From Peterkaempfera podocarpi (GTDB lineage: Bacteria; Actinomycetota; Actinomycetes; Streptomycetales; Streptomycetaceae), in the NCBI RefSeq assembly GCF_042466665.1, contig NZ_CP162102.1, forward strand, positions 8,556,001-8,620,000: a stretch of DNA of 64,000 bases, in the 5' to 3' direction. Positions 42,176 through 50,052 of the stretch are shown here, in pieces. The notes under the pieces are model-generated. The model saw nothing but the letters and a program-made list of their open reading frames with translations, was not told the origin of the DNA and ran no database searches. How positions within the stretch are numbered: position 1 is the stretch's first letter; the number at the start of each line of letters is the position of its first letter. Made by a program: the position numbers and the translations under genes.

Positions 42176-42745
42176 TCACTCGGGCCGTGCTGCCTTCCAC
42201 GTCCACGACGTTGGGCGGGGCAGACCGCCCAGGTGCCCGCGTCCGGTGCACCACAGCAGCACTCGGACGGGCTCGCCGGGCGGAGCGTCGGGGAACAGCC
42301 GGTCGAGCACGGCGGCGCAGAGCGGTGCCGGTGGCAGCCAGTCCACGCCCAATCCGCGGGTGATGTCGTAGGTGTGCAGCAGGATCTCACCGACGCCCAT
42401 CGCCGCGAACCCCGTCGGGTCGCACGGGCCCCAGTGCCAGGCCCGCAGGGACGGGTCGGCGGTGGCCAGCGCGCCGCCGAGCAGTCCGCCGCAGGCGGCG
42501 GCCACCTGCAGCACCACGGCAGGCGAGGCGGTGGGGCGCACGTGCAGATCGAAGGGGAGGTAGGCGTCGGTCGGGCGCACGGCCAGCTGGCCCGCGTAGG
42601 CCAGCAGGTCGTGGCCGATGTGCGCGGCCGCCTGCCGGCAGCTCCACTCCAGCGGGCCGGCAGGCACCGTCCAATCCTCGCCCGTGCGAGGCCCCAGTAC
42701 CTCCAGCATCTCCGCCACGGCGGCCTGCACGTCTTGGTGGTCCAT
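42176..42745 (-). CDS. maleylpyruvate isomerase N-terminal-domain (DinB-like) protein
   Basis: 189 residues from ATG 42745 (GAGGAG upstream). Four-helix fold with LEWSCRQAAAHIGHDLLAYA and GVGEILLHTYDITRGLGVDW, carrying the His ligands of the mycothiol-dependent family. First gene of a two-gene minus-strand unit with the kinase. Function unknown. Confidence 0.83.
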   Translation of the reverse strand: MDHQDVQAAVAEMLEVLGPRTGEDWTVPAGPLEWSCRQAAAHIGHDLLAYAGQLAVRPTDAYLPFDLHVRPTASPAVVLQVAAACGGLLGGALATADPSLRAWHWGPCDPTGFAAMGVGEILLHTYDITRGLGVDWLPPAPLCAAVLDRLFPDAPPGEPVRVLLWCTGRGHLGGLPRPTSWTWKAARPE

Positions 42746-42969
42746 GCGGTTCTCCTCGCAACGCACGTGGTGGTGCGGCTGAGCTGTATTGACCACGAGC
42801 GTTGTCAACAGTGGGCGGCGGAGACGTGATCAAGGTTGGCGGCGCGTTATGGGCAAGGGGAAGCCGGCTGGAGCCGTGTGGTCGCCCACCGTCTCATCTC
42901 GTGGACGCCGTTTCATCGCACGATCTCTCCTCGGGGGGTTCAGTCTGCACGAGGGCGCCTGACGCGCGA

Positions 42970-43698
42970 TCAGGCATGCGGCGCGCCACCGTCCGCCGCC
43001 AGGCGCGTGAGCCACTCACGCAGCAGGCGCTGCTCGGCGTCGCTCAGGACATCGGCGTCGTCGGGGAGGGCGGCACGCAGCGCGCGGGCCGCCGCGGCGG
43101 GACCGGACTCCGCGGCGGGGACCGCCGGTTCGGCGCGGGTGACGGCCGCGACCATGGACTCGCGCAGGACGGTCAACAGTGCCGGATTGCGGCGGTCTGC
43201 GGGGGTGGAGTGCCAGGTGGTGACCGCGCCCTGGCCGGTTGCCTGGATGATCTGGGCGGCCAGCTCCTCGTCGACCCGCAGCCACCCCCCGGCCGCCAGT
43301 CGACGCACCCGCCGATGGAGGATCTTCAAGCCCGCGCGGTGTGCTGCGTCCGATCCCCGGCTGGTGGCCCGGTTCATCACCGCGAACAACTCGGGGCGGG
43401 AGACCCCGAACTCGACCACCATGTCCCAGCCGCGGCGCAGCTCCTCCACCGGGTCCTGCGGGGCGGGGTCGGGCTGCGTGCGCTTTCTCTCCAGGAACTG
43501 CGCGTAGCCGTGCTCGGCGACAGCCTCAAGAAGCCCCTCCTTGTCGCCGAAGAGGCGGTAGATCGCTGGCGGCTGCATTCCGGCCGCCGCGGCGACCGCG
43601 CGGGTGCTCACCGCGTCAGGGCCGCCGTTCTCCAGCAGCTCGACGGCGGCCTCGACGATGCGGCGCCGAGGGCTGTCGGTTGAGTCGCGCGTGGCCAT
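42970..43698 (-). CDS. TetR-family regulator
   Basis: 242 residues from ATG 43698. N-terminal helix-turn-helix RRRIVEAAVELLENGGPDAV, STRAVAAAAGMQPPAIYRLF, GDKEGLLEAV. Upstream in-frame starts up to 43788 would cross the repeated operator and are rejected. Divergent from the NmrA-like gene, which it probably represses. Confidence 0.9.
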   Translation of the reverse strand: MATRDSTDSPRRRIVEAAVELLENGGPDAVSTRAVAAAAGMQPPAIYRLFGDKEGLLEAVAEHGYAQFLERKRTQPDPAPQDPVEELRRGWDMVVEFGVSRPELFAVMNRATSRGSDAAHRAGLKILHRRVRRLAAGGWLRVDEELAAQIIQATGQGAVTTWHSTPADRRNPALLTVLRESMVAAVTRAEPAVPAAESGPAAAARALRAALPDDADVLSDAEQRLLREWLTRLAADGGAPHA

Positions 43699-43722
43699 GA
43701 ACCGATGGTACCGAGGATCTGG

Positions 43723-43768
43723 TTCCATCGGAATTTCCAGTGTTACCATTTTAGTGATTCCATCGGAA
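43723..43768. promoter_or_regulatory. duplicated TetR operator TTCCATCGGAA
   Basis: The inverted repeat TTCC-ATC-GGAA occurs twice, at 43723-43733 and 43758-43768, 35 bp apart, exactly between the TetR and NmrA-like genes. Two sites could bind two dimers or cover two divergent promoters. Confidence 0.7.
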
Positions 43769-43787
43769 ACAACGTCGGGGGAACCCA

Positions 43788-44681
43788 ATGATCATCGTTA
43801 CCGGAGCCACCGGAAAGCTCGGCCGCCGCACCGTCGAACGCCTCCTGGAGCGCGTCCCCGCCGACCGCGTCGGCGTCAGCGTCCGCGACCCCCGCAAGGC
43901 CCAGGACCTCGCCGACCGCGGCGTCCGCGTCCGGCACGGCAGCTTCGACGACCCCGCCTCGCTCGTGCACTCCTTCGAGGGCGCCGAGCAACTACTCCTC
44001 GTCTCCCTCGACCGCACGGGCCAGGAGTGCGTCAGCGGCCACCGCGCCGCCATCGACGCCGCCGTGCAGGTCGGCGTCGGCCGCATCCTCTACACCAGCC
44101 AGATGGGCGCCGCCCACGACGCCCGCTTCCAGGCATGCCGCGACCACGCCCAGACCGAAGACCTGTTGCGCGCCACCGGCCTGCCCTGGACCGCGCTGCG
44201 CAACGGCTTCTACGCCTCCAGCGCCCTGCAGTTCCTGGAGTCCACCCGCCACACCGGCGACATCGCACTCCCCGCCGACGGCCCCGTCGCCTGGACCGGC
44301 CACGACGACCTCGCCGAGGCTACCGCGGTGATCCTCGCCGAGGAGGCCCGCTTCGAGGGGCCCACCCCGCCGCTCACCGGCCCGGCGGCACTCGACTTCG
44401 ACACCATCGCCGAGATCGCGTCCCAGACCACCGGACGGCCCTTCACCCGCACCGTCGTCCCCGACGACGCCTTCCGCGAGCAGATCCTGGCGCACGGCGC
44501 CCCGGCCCCGATCGCCGACCTGATGCTGAGCATCTTCGCTGCGGCGAGGAACGGCGAGTTCACCGCTGTCGACTCGACGCTGGCCGAGCTGATCGGGCGA
44601 GAGCCCGCCACCTTCCGCACCCAGCTGGAGCGTGCCTGGGCCGAAGAGAACCAGTGGGACGCGCAGACGACCCCGGCCTGA
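43788..44681 (+). CDS. NmrA-like NAD(P)-binding oxidoreductase
   Basis: 297 residues, atypical SDR: IIVTGATGKLGRRTVERLLE, ILYTSQMGAAHDARFQACRD (no YxxxK), TGLPWTALRNGFYAS and GHDDLAEATAVILAEE. Resembles QorB-type NADPH quinone reductases or NmrA sensors. ATG 43788 follows GGGGGAA. Under the TetR gene's control by context. Confidence 0.88.
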   Translation: MIIVTGATGKLGRRTVERLLERVPADRVGVSVRDPRKAQDLADRGVRVRHGSFDDPASLVHSFEGAEQLLLVSLDRTGQECVSGHRAAIDAAVQVGVGRILYTSQMGAAHDARFQACRDHAQTEDLLRATGLPWTALRNGFYASSALQFLESTRHTGDIALPADGPVAWTGHDDLAEATAVILAEEARFEGPTPPLTGPAALDFDTIAEIASQTTGRPFTRTVVPDDAFREQILAHGAPAPIADLMLSIFAAARNGEFTAVDSTLAELIGREPATFRTQLERAWAEENQWDAQTTPA

Positions 44682-44707
44682 CTCGCCGCCCACAAAGGCT
44701 CCTCTTC

Positions 44708-44753
44708 TGTCGCCCGAGGACGTCGATCACCAGATCGGCGGCCTCGGGCGACA
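44708..44753. terminator. inverted repeat after the NmrA-like gene
   Basis: TGTCGCCCGAGG / CCTCGGGCGACA, perfect 12-bp arms with a 22-nt spacer, 27 bp after the stop. The sequence could also be a relic of a coding fragment on the minus strand. Confidence 0.45.
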
Positions 44754-44876
44754 AATCCAGGCTCCGCATCAGATTCCGCACCATCCCAGAGGTTTCCCGT
44801 GCCCCACCCCCGTGCTCCACCCCGCATACCCGGTTGACCATCCACGGCAGACGGCTCCCCGTCGACCGGGTCCGCG

Positions 44877-45082
44877 CAGGCAGGCCCATCGCCCAGTTGC
44901 GCACGAAGGTCACCCAGGGTGCGGGCAGCCCCGCGCCGGCCGTGGCGATGGTGTTCAAGCCCGTGGAGCCCGCCCAAGCCCGCTGGCGCGCGACCACCGG
45001 AGCCCACCTGGCTCCCCTGGTCCGGGCCGGTGCGAAGTTCGAGAACGGCGCCCTGGTCGCGCGAGAGGAGCTTGTGGCATGA
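44877..45082 (+). mobile_element. IS256-family transposase, C-terminal fragment (second copy)
   Basis: RTKVTQGAGSPAPAVAMVFK, then LAPLVRAGAKFENG to a stop at 45082. Closely related to 31519-31845 but shorter. Its end overlaps the start of the phosphatase gene (ATGA), so that gene's ribosome site lies in transposon-derived DNA. Confidence 0.75.
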
Positions 45083-45684
45083 GCGAGCGGGTCCGAGTGT
45101 GGTGTCTGCGGCACGGCGAGTCGCAGAACGTCACGGACAACGTCGCCGGGGCCGTCCCGCGCGCTCCGCTGACCGAGCGAGGCCGAGAGCAGGCCGCTCT
45201 CGCAGCTCGGACTTTGGCCGGCGAGCGGATCGGCGCGGTCTATGCCAGCACGGCCTTGCGCGCACGGCAGACCGCCCAGCCGCTGGCCGCCGCTGCCGGC
45301 GTTGAGGTCCAGGCCCTGCCCGGCCTCGTGGAGGTCGGCATCGGCAGGCACGAGGGAAGCAGCGATCCGGACGTCCGACGGCAGACCGCCGACGTGCTCC
45401 GTTCCTGGGTGGTCGACAACGACCTGACACAGCAGGTGGCGGATGGTGAGAGCGGCTTCGCGGTCACGACACGCATGGACAAGGCGTTCCAAGCCATCGC
45501 CGAGCAACACCGGGGCGAGACCGTCGCCGTCGTCGGCCACGTCGCCAGTCTCACGGTCGCCCTCAGCCAGCTCTGCACCCTCGGAGCCGCGGTCTGGGGC
45601 ACTCCACTGCCCCATGCGCTGCCATTCCTCATCGAAGGGGACGGCTCCACCTGGCGCTGCCCCTCATGGCCAGACGCGAAGTGA
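45079..45684 (+). CDS. histidine phosphatase-family protein
   Basis: 201 residues. VWCLRHGESQNVTDN (phospho-acceptor His in RHG), LTERGREQAALAARTL, VYASTALRARQTAQPL and VAVVGHVASLTVAL (second His). Phosphoglycerate-mutase-like phosphatase of unknown substrate. ATG 45079 has GAGGAG that belongs to the IS256 remnant, meaning the expression signals were supplied or replaced by the transposon scar. Confidence 0.9.
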   Translation: MSERVRVWCLRHGESQNVTDNVAGAVPRAPLTERGREQAALAARTLAGERIGAVYASTALRARQTAQPLAAAAGVEVQALPGLVEVGIGRHEGSSDPDVRRQTADVLRSWVVDNDLTQQVADGESGFAVTTRMDKAFQAIAEQHRGETVAVVGHVASLTVALSQLCTLGAAVWGTPLPHALPFLIEGDGSTWRCPSWPDAK

Positions 45685-46259
45685 CGCCCACCGCAACCTG
45701 ACGACCCTGCAGCTCATGTGCCAGCTGGTCGGCGCCGTCGAGCCAGGCCCTCACCCAGGCGGCCCCCACCCCACCCCCAACGCACCGGTGCCGGGGCCGC
45801 CCCCGCCGCCCGGTCCGCGCCCCCACCCCCCGACGCGTACCGGGCGGCCCCGCACCCCACCTCTTCCACCCATCCCGCCCGATCCGACTGTCTGGAGTCG
45901 CCCCTGCCCTCACCCCCAGTGTCGGCGGCACTGGGGGTTGCGGGCGCGGCCGCCGAGCCGCAACTGGCCGCACTGCTGGGAAGAGGCTGCATTCGCGGGC
46001 GGAGCAGATCACCGCCGCGGGCCTGGCGGCTGGCGATACCGCCAGGCCCAGTGGTCGTACCGGCGCTGGAGAGCTACCACTCGATAGAGCTACCACTCGA
46101 TCAAGTCCGGTCGTGGCCGGAACCCTGGCGTCGAATGGGAGGACCTCGCCTGGCTGAACGATTCGGTGAGCACGCTGAGAACCTATGACCTGGCCCGGCG
46201 TCTTCGACAGCTACATGCCGGCACGGGTCCGCCGGCCTGGCGGGCGCGATCTCCTTCCT
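45685..46259. other. no gene recognised; hairpin at 45912-45938
   Basis: Contains a perfect 10-bp inverted repeat ACCCCCAGTG / CACTGGGGGT with a 7-nt loop (45912-45938), a possible terminator. The rest is Pro/Arg-rich in all frames without a start and motif. Confidence 0.4.
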
Positions 46260-46718
46260 GGAGCACCGGATGGGCACCGGGTTGGGTGAGGTCGACCGGG
46301 CACTGACCCAGCCGATCTGCAGCGGAGCGCTGGAGGGGCTGCGCGGGGATGAGCGTCAGATCCACGGCCGCACCGGCGCAGTGTGCGCAAACCTCGACGG
46401 GGAAGACAAAGGCGCTGGCTGGGCATTGACGCTCAGCCGGGTCCTTGATGCCGACCCGGTGCAGTCGATCCTCATACGGTGCAACCCTGCGGGCTTGCTC
46501 GGCCGAGCTGCGAGGCCCCTCGACGACGAGAAACCTGATCCCCGCGGGAGCTTCCCAGCTGCCAACCTCAGGCGGTCGAGCACGCCGCCCCTGACCCGCC
46601 CATAGCTCACCGCCTCGTCCCTCAGCACTGTCGCCGCAGAGGTGGCAACCTCCACGAGAGGTTCGCCGCAGTCCGCCACAGGCGTGTCGATCACCCGGGG
46701 ATCGTTCGACAAGATCAT
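46260..46718 (-). pseudogene. VanX-like D-Ala-D-Ala dipeptidase, frameshifted and truncated
   Basis: ATG 46718 starts MILSNDPRVIDTPVADCGEP; VLDRLRLAAGKLP is in this frame. The next motifs, FLVVEGPRSSAEQARRVAPY and HCAGAAVDLTL (zinc ligands of M15 dipeptidases), are in another frame, so there is an indel near 46540. The last third with the catalytic Glu and final His is absent. Not functional. Confidence 0.7.
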
Positions 46719-46745
46719 GCTGCGTGAGTGTCATGACTCCGGCCC

Positions 46746-47722
46746 CTAGACGAGTAGATCCGAAGTTCGGGCCGCCAAAGGGGCGAGGGTGCCCAAGATC
46801 AGTTTGTGACGACCGACCTGAACACCCTCTTGACTGCACTGTACGTGAAGATCGACGACGAGATAGGAGGAACGCGATGGATGGGACGCCCTCCTCTGCT
46901 CAGCGACTCCGAACTCGTCTGCCTTGCGGTGGCGCAGGCACTCCTCGGCTACCACTCCGAGGCCCGCTGGCTGCGCTACGCCCGCAAGCACCTGTGCGGC
47001 ATGTTCCCGTACCTGCCTCAGCGCGCGGGCTACAACAAGCGCCTACGTGCGGCATTACCGCTGGTCAAGCGCCTGATCAGGGAGCTGGCCATGGACAGCG
47101 ACTTCTGGACGGACACGGTGTGGATCACCGATTCGACCCCGGTGTCGTGCGGCATGTCGCGCCCGACCGTCCAGCGCTCGCACCTGGCGGGCTGGGCCGG
47201 CTACGGCTACTGCGCGTCCCACTCCCGCTTCTTCTGGGGCCTGCGTCTGTACCTGGTGTGCACGCCGACGGGCATGCCGATCATGTGGGCGCTGGCCAAC
47301 CCGAAGATCGGCGAGCGCGAGGTCCTGGCGGCGATGTTCGACGTCGATGCCGAGCTGGTCGCCGAGCGCGAGGGCATCCTGCTCATCTCGGACAAGGGCT
47401 TCGCCTCAAAGCAGTTCGAGAACGAGCTCGCCGAGCGCGGAGTCGAGCTCCTGCGGCCCTCGCTCAAGCGCGAGAAGGAGCGTTACGGCGAGCCCATGCT
47501 CAAGAAGGTCCGTCAGCTGATCGAGTCGGTCAACGACACCCTCAAAGGGCAGCTCGACCTGGAACAACACGGCGGGCGGACCTTCGAGGGCGTCGCGATC
47601 CGCGTCGCCCAGCGCGTCCTGGCGATGGCCGCAGGCATCTGGCACAACAACCAGACCGGCGCACCAGTCACCCGCTCACTGACCGCCTACGACCACTAAT
47701 CACATCGGATCTACTCGTCTAG
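46746..47722 (+). mobile_element. complete IS982-family insertion sequence
   Basis: 977 bp with perfect 18-bp terminal inverted repeats, CTAGACGAGTAGATCCGA at 46746-46763 and its complement at 47705-47722. It carries one intact transposase. No target duplication is obvious and the two flanks belong to unrelated fragments (VanX-like and IS630), suggesting rearrangement after insertion. Confidence 0.9.
46806..47699 (+). CDS. IS982-family transposase
   Basis: 297 residues starting MTTDLNTLLTALYVKIDDEI. DDE-type residues: VWITDSTPVSCG, ILLISDKGFASKQF and RQLIESVNDTLKGQLDLEQ. Full length with intact catalytic positions, so the element may be active. Confidence 0.93.
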   Translation: MTTDLNTLLTALYVKIDDEIGGTRWMGRPPLLSDSELVCLAVAQALLGYHSEARWLRYARKHLCGMFPYLPQRAGYNKRLRAALPLVKRLIRELAMDSDFWTDTVWITDSTPVSCGMSRPTVQRSHLAGWAGYGYCASHSRFFWGLRLYLVCTPTGMPIMWALANPKIGEREVLAAMFDVDAELVAEREGILLISDKGFASKQFENELAERGVELLRPSLKREKERYGEPMLKKVRQLIESVNDTLKGQLDLEQHGGRTFEGVAIRVAQRVLAMAAGIWHNNQTGAPVTRSLTAYDH

Positions 47723-47999
47723 TGGTGGGGGTGAAGCGGGCCGGGCGCCCCGAACGCTTGCGGTCGGCCAGGGTTGGCAGCCCGTCGTCGGCGAACCGTC
47801 CGCGCCAGGTTCGCACGGTGTCCACGTGCAGGTGGGTCTCGGCGGCGATCCGCGCGTCGCTGCGTCCGCGTGCTGCCAGCAGCACGACCGTCGCCCGTTG
47901 CCGGGTTTGATGGGGAGTCTTGTGGCCGTAGGCCATCTTCTTCAGCCGGTGCCGCTCGGAGGCGGTCAGCGCCACGGACACGGCGGGACGGGAAGGCAT
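47723..47999 (-). pseudogene. IS630-type transposase, helix-turn-helix fragment
   Basis: HRLKKMAYGHKTPHQTRQRA, VVLLAARGRSDARIAAETHL and VDTVRTWRGRFADDGLPTLA form the N-terminal DNA-binding part of an IS630-type transposase. The frame breaks at the IS982 right end after RPARFTPT. A different subgroup from the element in ku. Confidence 0.75.
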
Positions 48000-48074
48000 C
48001 GCAGACGGGGCGGCCGAATCTTCCGGGGCGGGTACGCAGTGATGGGGCTCCCTGCGCGTGAAGTCGCCGAGACC

Positions 48075-48539
48075 TCAGGTGCGGCGCGGGACGGTCGCGT
48101 GGCGGGTCTGCTGGATCAGCACGGTGGTGGCTCTCTCCAGGAGTGCGCAGAGCGCGGCGTGTTCGGAGGGAGTGAACGCGTCGGTGAGTGCGCGCTCAAG
48201 GATGATCACCTCCTGGTAGGCGCGGTCCAGGAGCGCCCGGCCCTGGTCGGTGAGGGTGGCGATCTGCACCTTGGCATGCACCGGGGACGTCTGGCGGCGG
48301 ATGAGCTGCTTGGTCTCCATGTTGGTGAGCACGCTGCCCATGCTCTGCTGGGTCACCCCGCAGGAGCGGGCCAGTTGAGAGCCGGACATGCCGCCCTCAC
48401 GGGAGAGGGCCAGCAGCACCATGTACTGGGTCATGGTCAGCCCGTAGGTGCGCAGCACCGCCTCGTGGTGCGCCATCAGCGCCTGCTCCGACCGCCTGAT
48501 CCGGGTGCAGAGGTCATCTTCGACCGAGGCTTCCGCCAT
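48075..48539 (-). CDS. MarR-family regulator
   Basis: 154 residues from ATG 48539 (GGGAG just upstream). RTYGLTMTQYMVLLALSREG, GSQLARSCGVTQQSMGSVLT (recognition helix), QLIRRQTSPVHAKVQIATLT (wing). Divergent from the quinone oxidoreductase gene with a long inverted repeat between them, so probably its repressor. Confidence 0.9.
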   Translation of the reverse strand: MAEASVEDDLCTRIRRSEQALMAHHEAVLRTYGLTMTQYMVLLALSREGGMSGSQLARSCGVTQQSMGSVLTNMETKQLIRRQTSPVHAKVQIATLTDQGRALLDRAYQEVIILERALTDAFTPSEHAALCALLERATTVLIQQTRHATVPRRT

Positions 48540-48566
48540 GTACTCCCACTCCATTGACAGATTCAT

Positions 48567-48627
48567 GCGTTGACTCAGGAACCTTACACAACTACCGTCC
48601 TCGACAGTAAGGATACTGAGTCAACGC
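48567..48627. promoter_or_regulatory. interrupted inverted repeat between MarR and quinone oxidoreductase genes
   Basis: GCGTTGACTCAG-N3-CCTTAC (48567-48587) mirrored exactly by GTAAGG-N3-CTGAGTCAACGC (48607-48627), 19-bp spacer. The left half begins 27 bp from the MarR start and the right half ends 14 bp before the oxidoreductase GTG; each half could hold one MarR dimer. Confidence 0.7.
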
Positions 48628-48641
48628 AAGGAGCTGTAACC

Positions 48642-49589
48642 GTGAAGGCTGTCCTTCTTGACGCCGAAAACCACTACCGCATCACAGAACTCGACGAGCC
48701 CGCACCCGGCCCCGGCCAGGTGGCGATCCGCGTCGCCTACGCAGGCGTCCAGTGGGGCGACACCATGGTCCGGGACGGCCACTTCCCCGTGCCGCGTCCC
48801 TTCGTGCCCGGCTTCGAGGCGTCCGGACACATCGTCGCGGTCGGCGACGACGTGGACCCAGGCCGTATCGGTGAACCCGTCACAGGGCTGACCACCGCAG
48901 GTGCCTTCGCCGAAGTGGCCGTAGCACCCGCCGTACTCACGCTGGACATTGGCGACATGCCGCTACGGACGGCAGCAGGCATCGGCTGGGGGGCGCCGAC
49001 CGCCTACGACCTGATCAACACCGCCTCGCGTGTACGGCCCGGCGAGAGCGTGCTGGTCCACGCCGCCGCCGGCTCGGTGGGCACCCTGGCAGCCCAGTTC
49101 GCCCGGCTGGTCGGCGCCGGCCGAATCGTCGGAGTGGCGGGCAGCACCGCCAGAGCCGACTACGCCGCCCAGTTCGGCTACGACCGGATCCTCCTGCGCG
49201 AGGAATTCCCGGCCAAACTCGGCGACGAGAAGTTCGATGTGATCCTCGACCCGGTCGGCGGCCCTACCCGCCACGCCGGCCTCGACCAGCTCGCAGCACA
49301 CGGCCGACTGGTGGCGTATGGCAACCTCAGCACCTACGAACCAGTCCTGGCCAACACCAACGACCTTCTCATGCAGGGCAAATCCCTCATGACCTACAAC
49401 AGCAACCTGCTCAGCCAGACCCATCCTGAGCAACTCGCCGACAGCGCCCGCCGCGCACTCGGCCTCGTCGCCGACGGCCACGTGCGCGTCGACATCACCG
49501 CCGAATATGACCTCACAGACCTGGCCGGCGCCGTACAACGGCTCGCCGATGGCTCCACCCACGGCAAGAGCATCCTCCGGGTCTCCTGA
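48642..49589 (+). CDS. zinc-free alcohol dehydrogenase/quinone oxidoreductase (QOR-like MDR)
   Basis: 315 residues. VRDGHFPVPRPFVPGFEASG (GroES-like domain), VLVHAAAGSVGTLAAQFARL (NADPH motif) and DVILDPVGGPTRHAGLDQLA. NADPH-dependent reduction of quinones or enones is likely. GTG 48642 with AAGGAG; an upstream ATG at 48570 would run through the operator. Controlled by the divergent MarR gene; ends in a good terminator. Confidence 0.9.
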   Translation: MKAVLLDAENHYRITELDEPAPGPGQVAIRVAYAGVQWGDTMVRDGHFPVPRPFVPGFEASGHIVAVGDDVDPGRIGEPVTGLTTAGAFAEVAVAPAVLTLDIGDMPLRTAAGIGWGAPTAYDLINTASRVRPGESVLVHAAAGSVGTLAAQFARLVGAGRIVGVAGSTARADYAAQFGYDRILLREEFPAKLGDEKFDVILDPVGGPTRHAGLDQLAAHGRLVAYGNLSTYEPVLANTNDLLMQGKSLMTYNSNLLSQTHPEQLADSARRALGLVADGHVRVDITAEYDLTDLAGAVQRLADGSTHGKSILRVS

Positions 49590-49601
49590 CAACACATGCA
49601 G

Positions 49602-49631
49602 ACTGGGCAGCGACCTTGGTCGCTGCCCAGT
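49602..49631 (+). terminator. terminator after the quinone oxidoreductase gene
   Basis: ACTGGGCAGCGAC / GTCGCTGCCCAGT, perfect 13-bp stem, 4-nt loop, 12 bp after the stop. Confidence 0.8.
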
Positions 49632-49974
49632 GCTGGTGAGAGGTCGTACGGGATCGTTCCGCTCTTTCGGCGTAGTCCCTTCCTGGCGGGACGTGTAAGG
49701 GGTCGGGGCTCCCTCGCAGGCGGAGTGCCCGGCACAGCCACACCAATCACCTCAACCCTCGCAGGACTTCGAGCGCCGACCACTTAGACACCTGAATGAT
49801 CACGGATCCCGTGTCCGCTCTGTCATCCCCCCAACCTGCGGCATCCTCACGCCAGTTGGACGATCCCGGGAACTTGCGCAAGCCCTGGTCCGGCACCCCC
49901 ATGTGCGGTGAAGGAAAACCTCATGGAACCCCGTCTCGACCTGCTTGTACCATACCCGGGCCGACGGCTCTTGG
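49632..49974. other. no gene recognised
   Basis: Intergenic stretch before the repeat and the beta-lactamase-like gene. Short frames only. Confidence 0.4.
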
Positions 49975-50023
49975 TTCCTGCATCTCGGTGTCACCGATTC
50001 GTCTCCGACTCAAGGTCGAACCA
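49975..50023. repeat. dispersed 49-bp repeat, copy B
   Basis: Same orientation as copy A (899-947), 43 of 49 identical. It ends 30 bp before the start of the beta-lactamase-like gene, within its likely leader. Confidence 0.6.
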
Positions 50024-50052
50024 GATCTACGTGTATCTGCCAGGGAGTCAGA

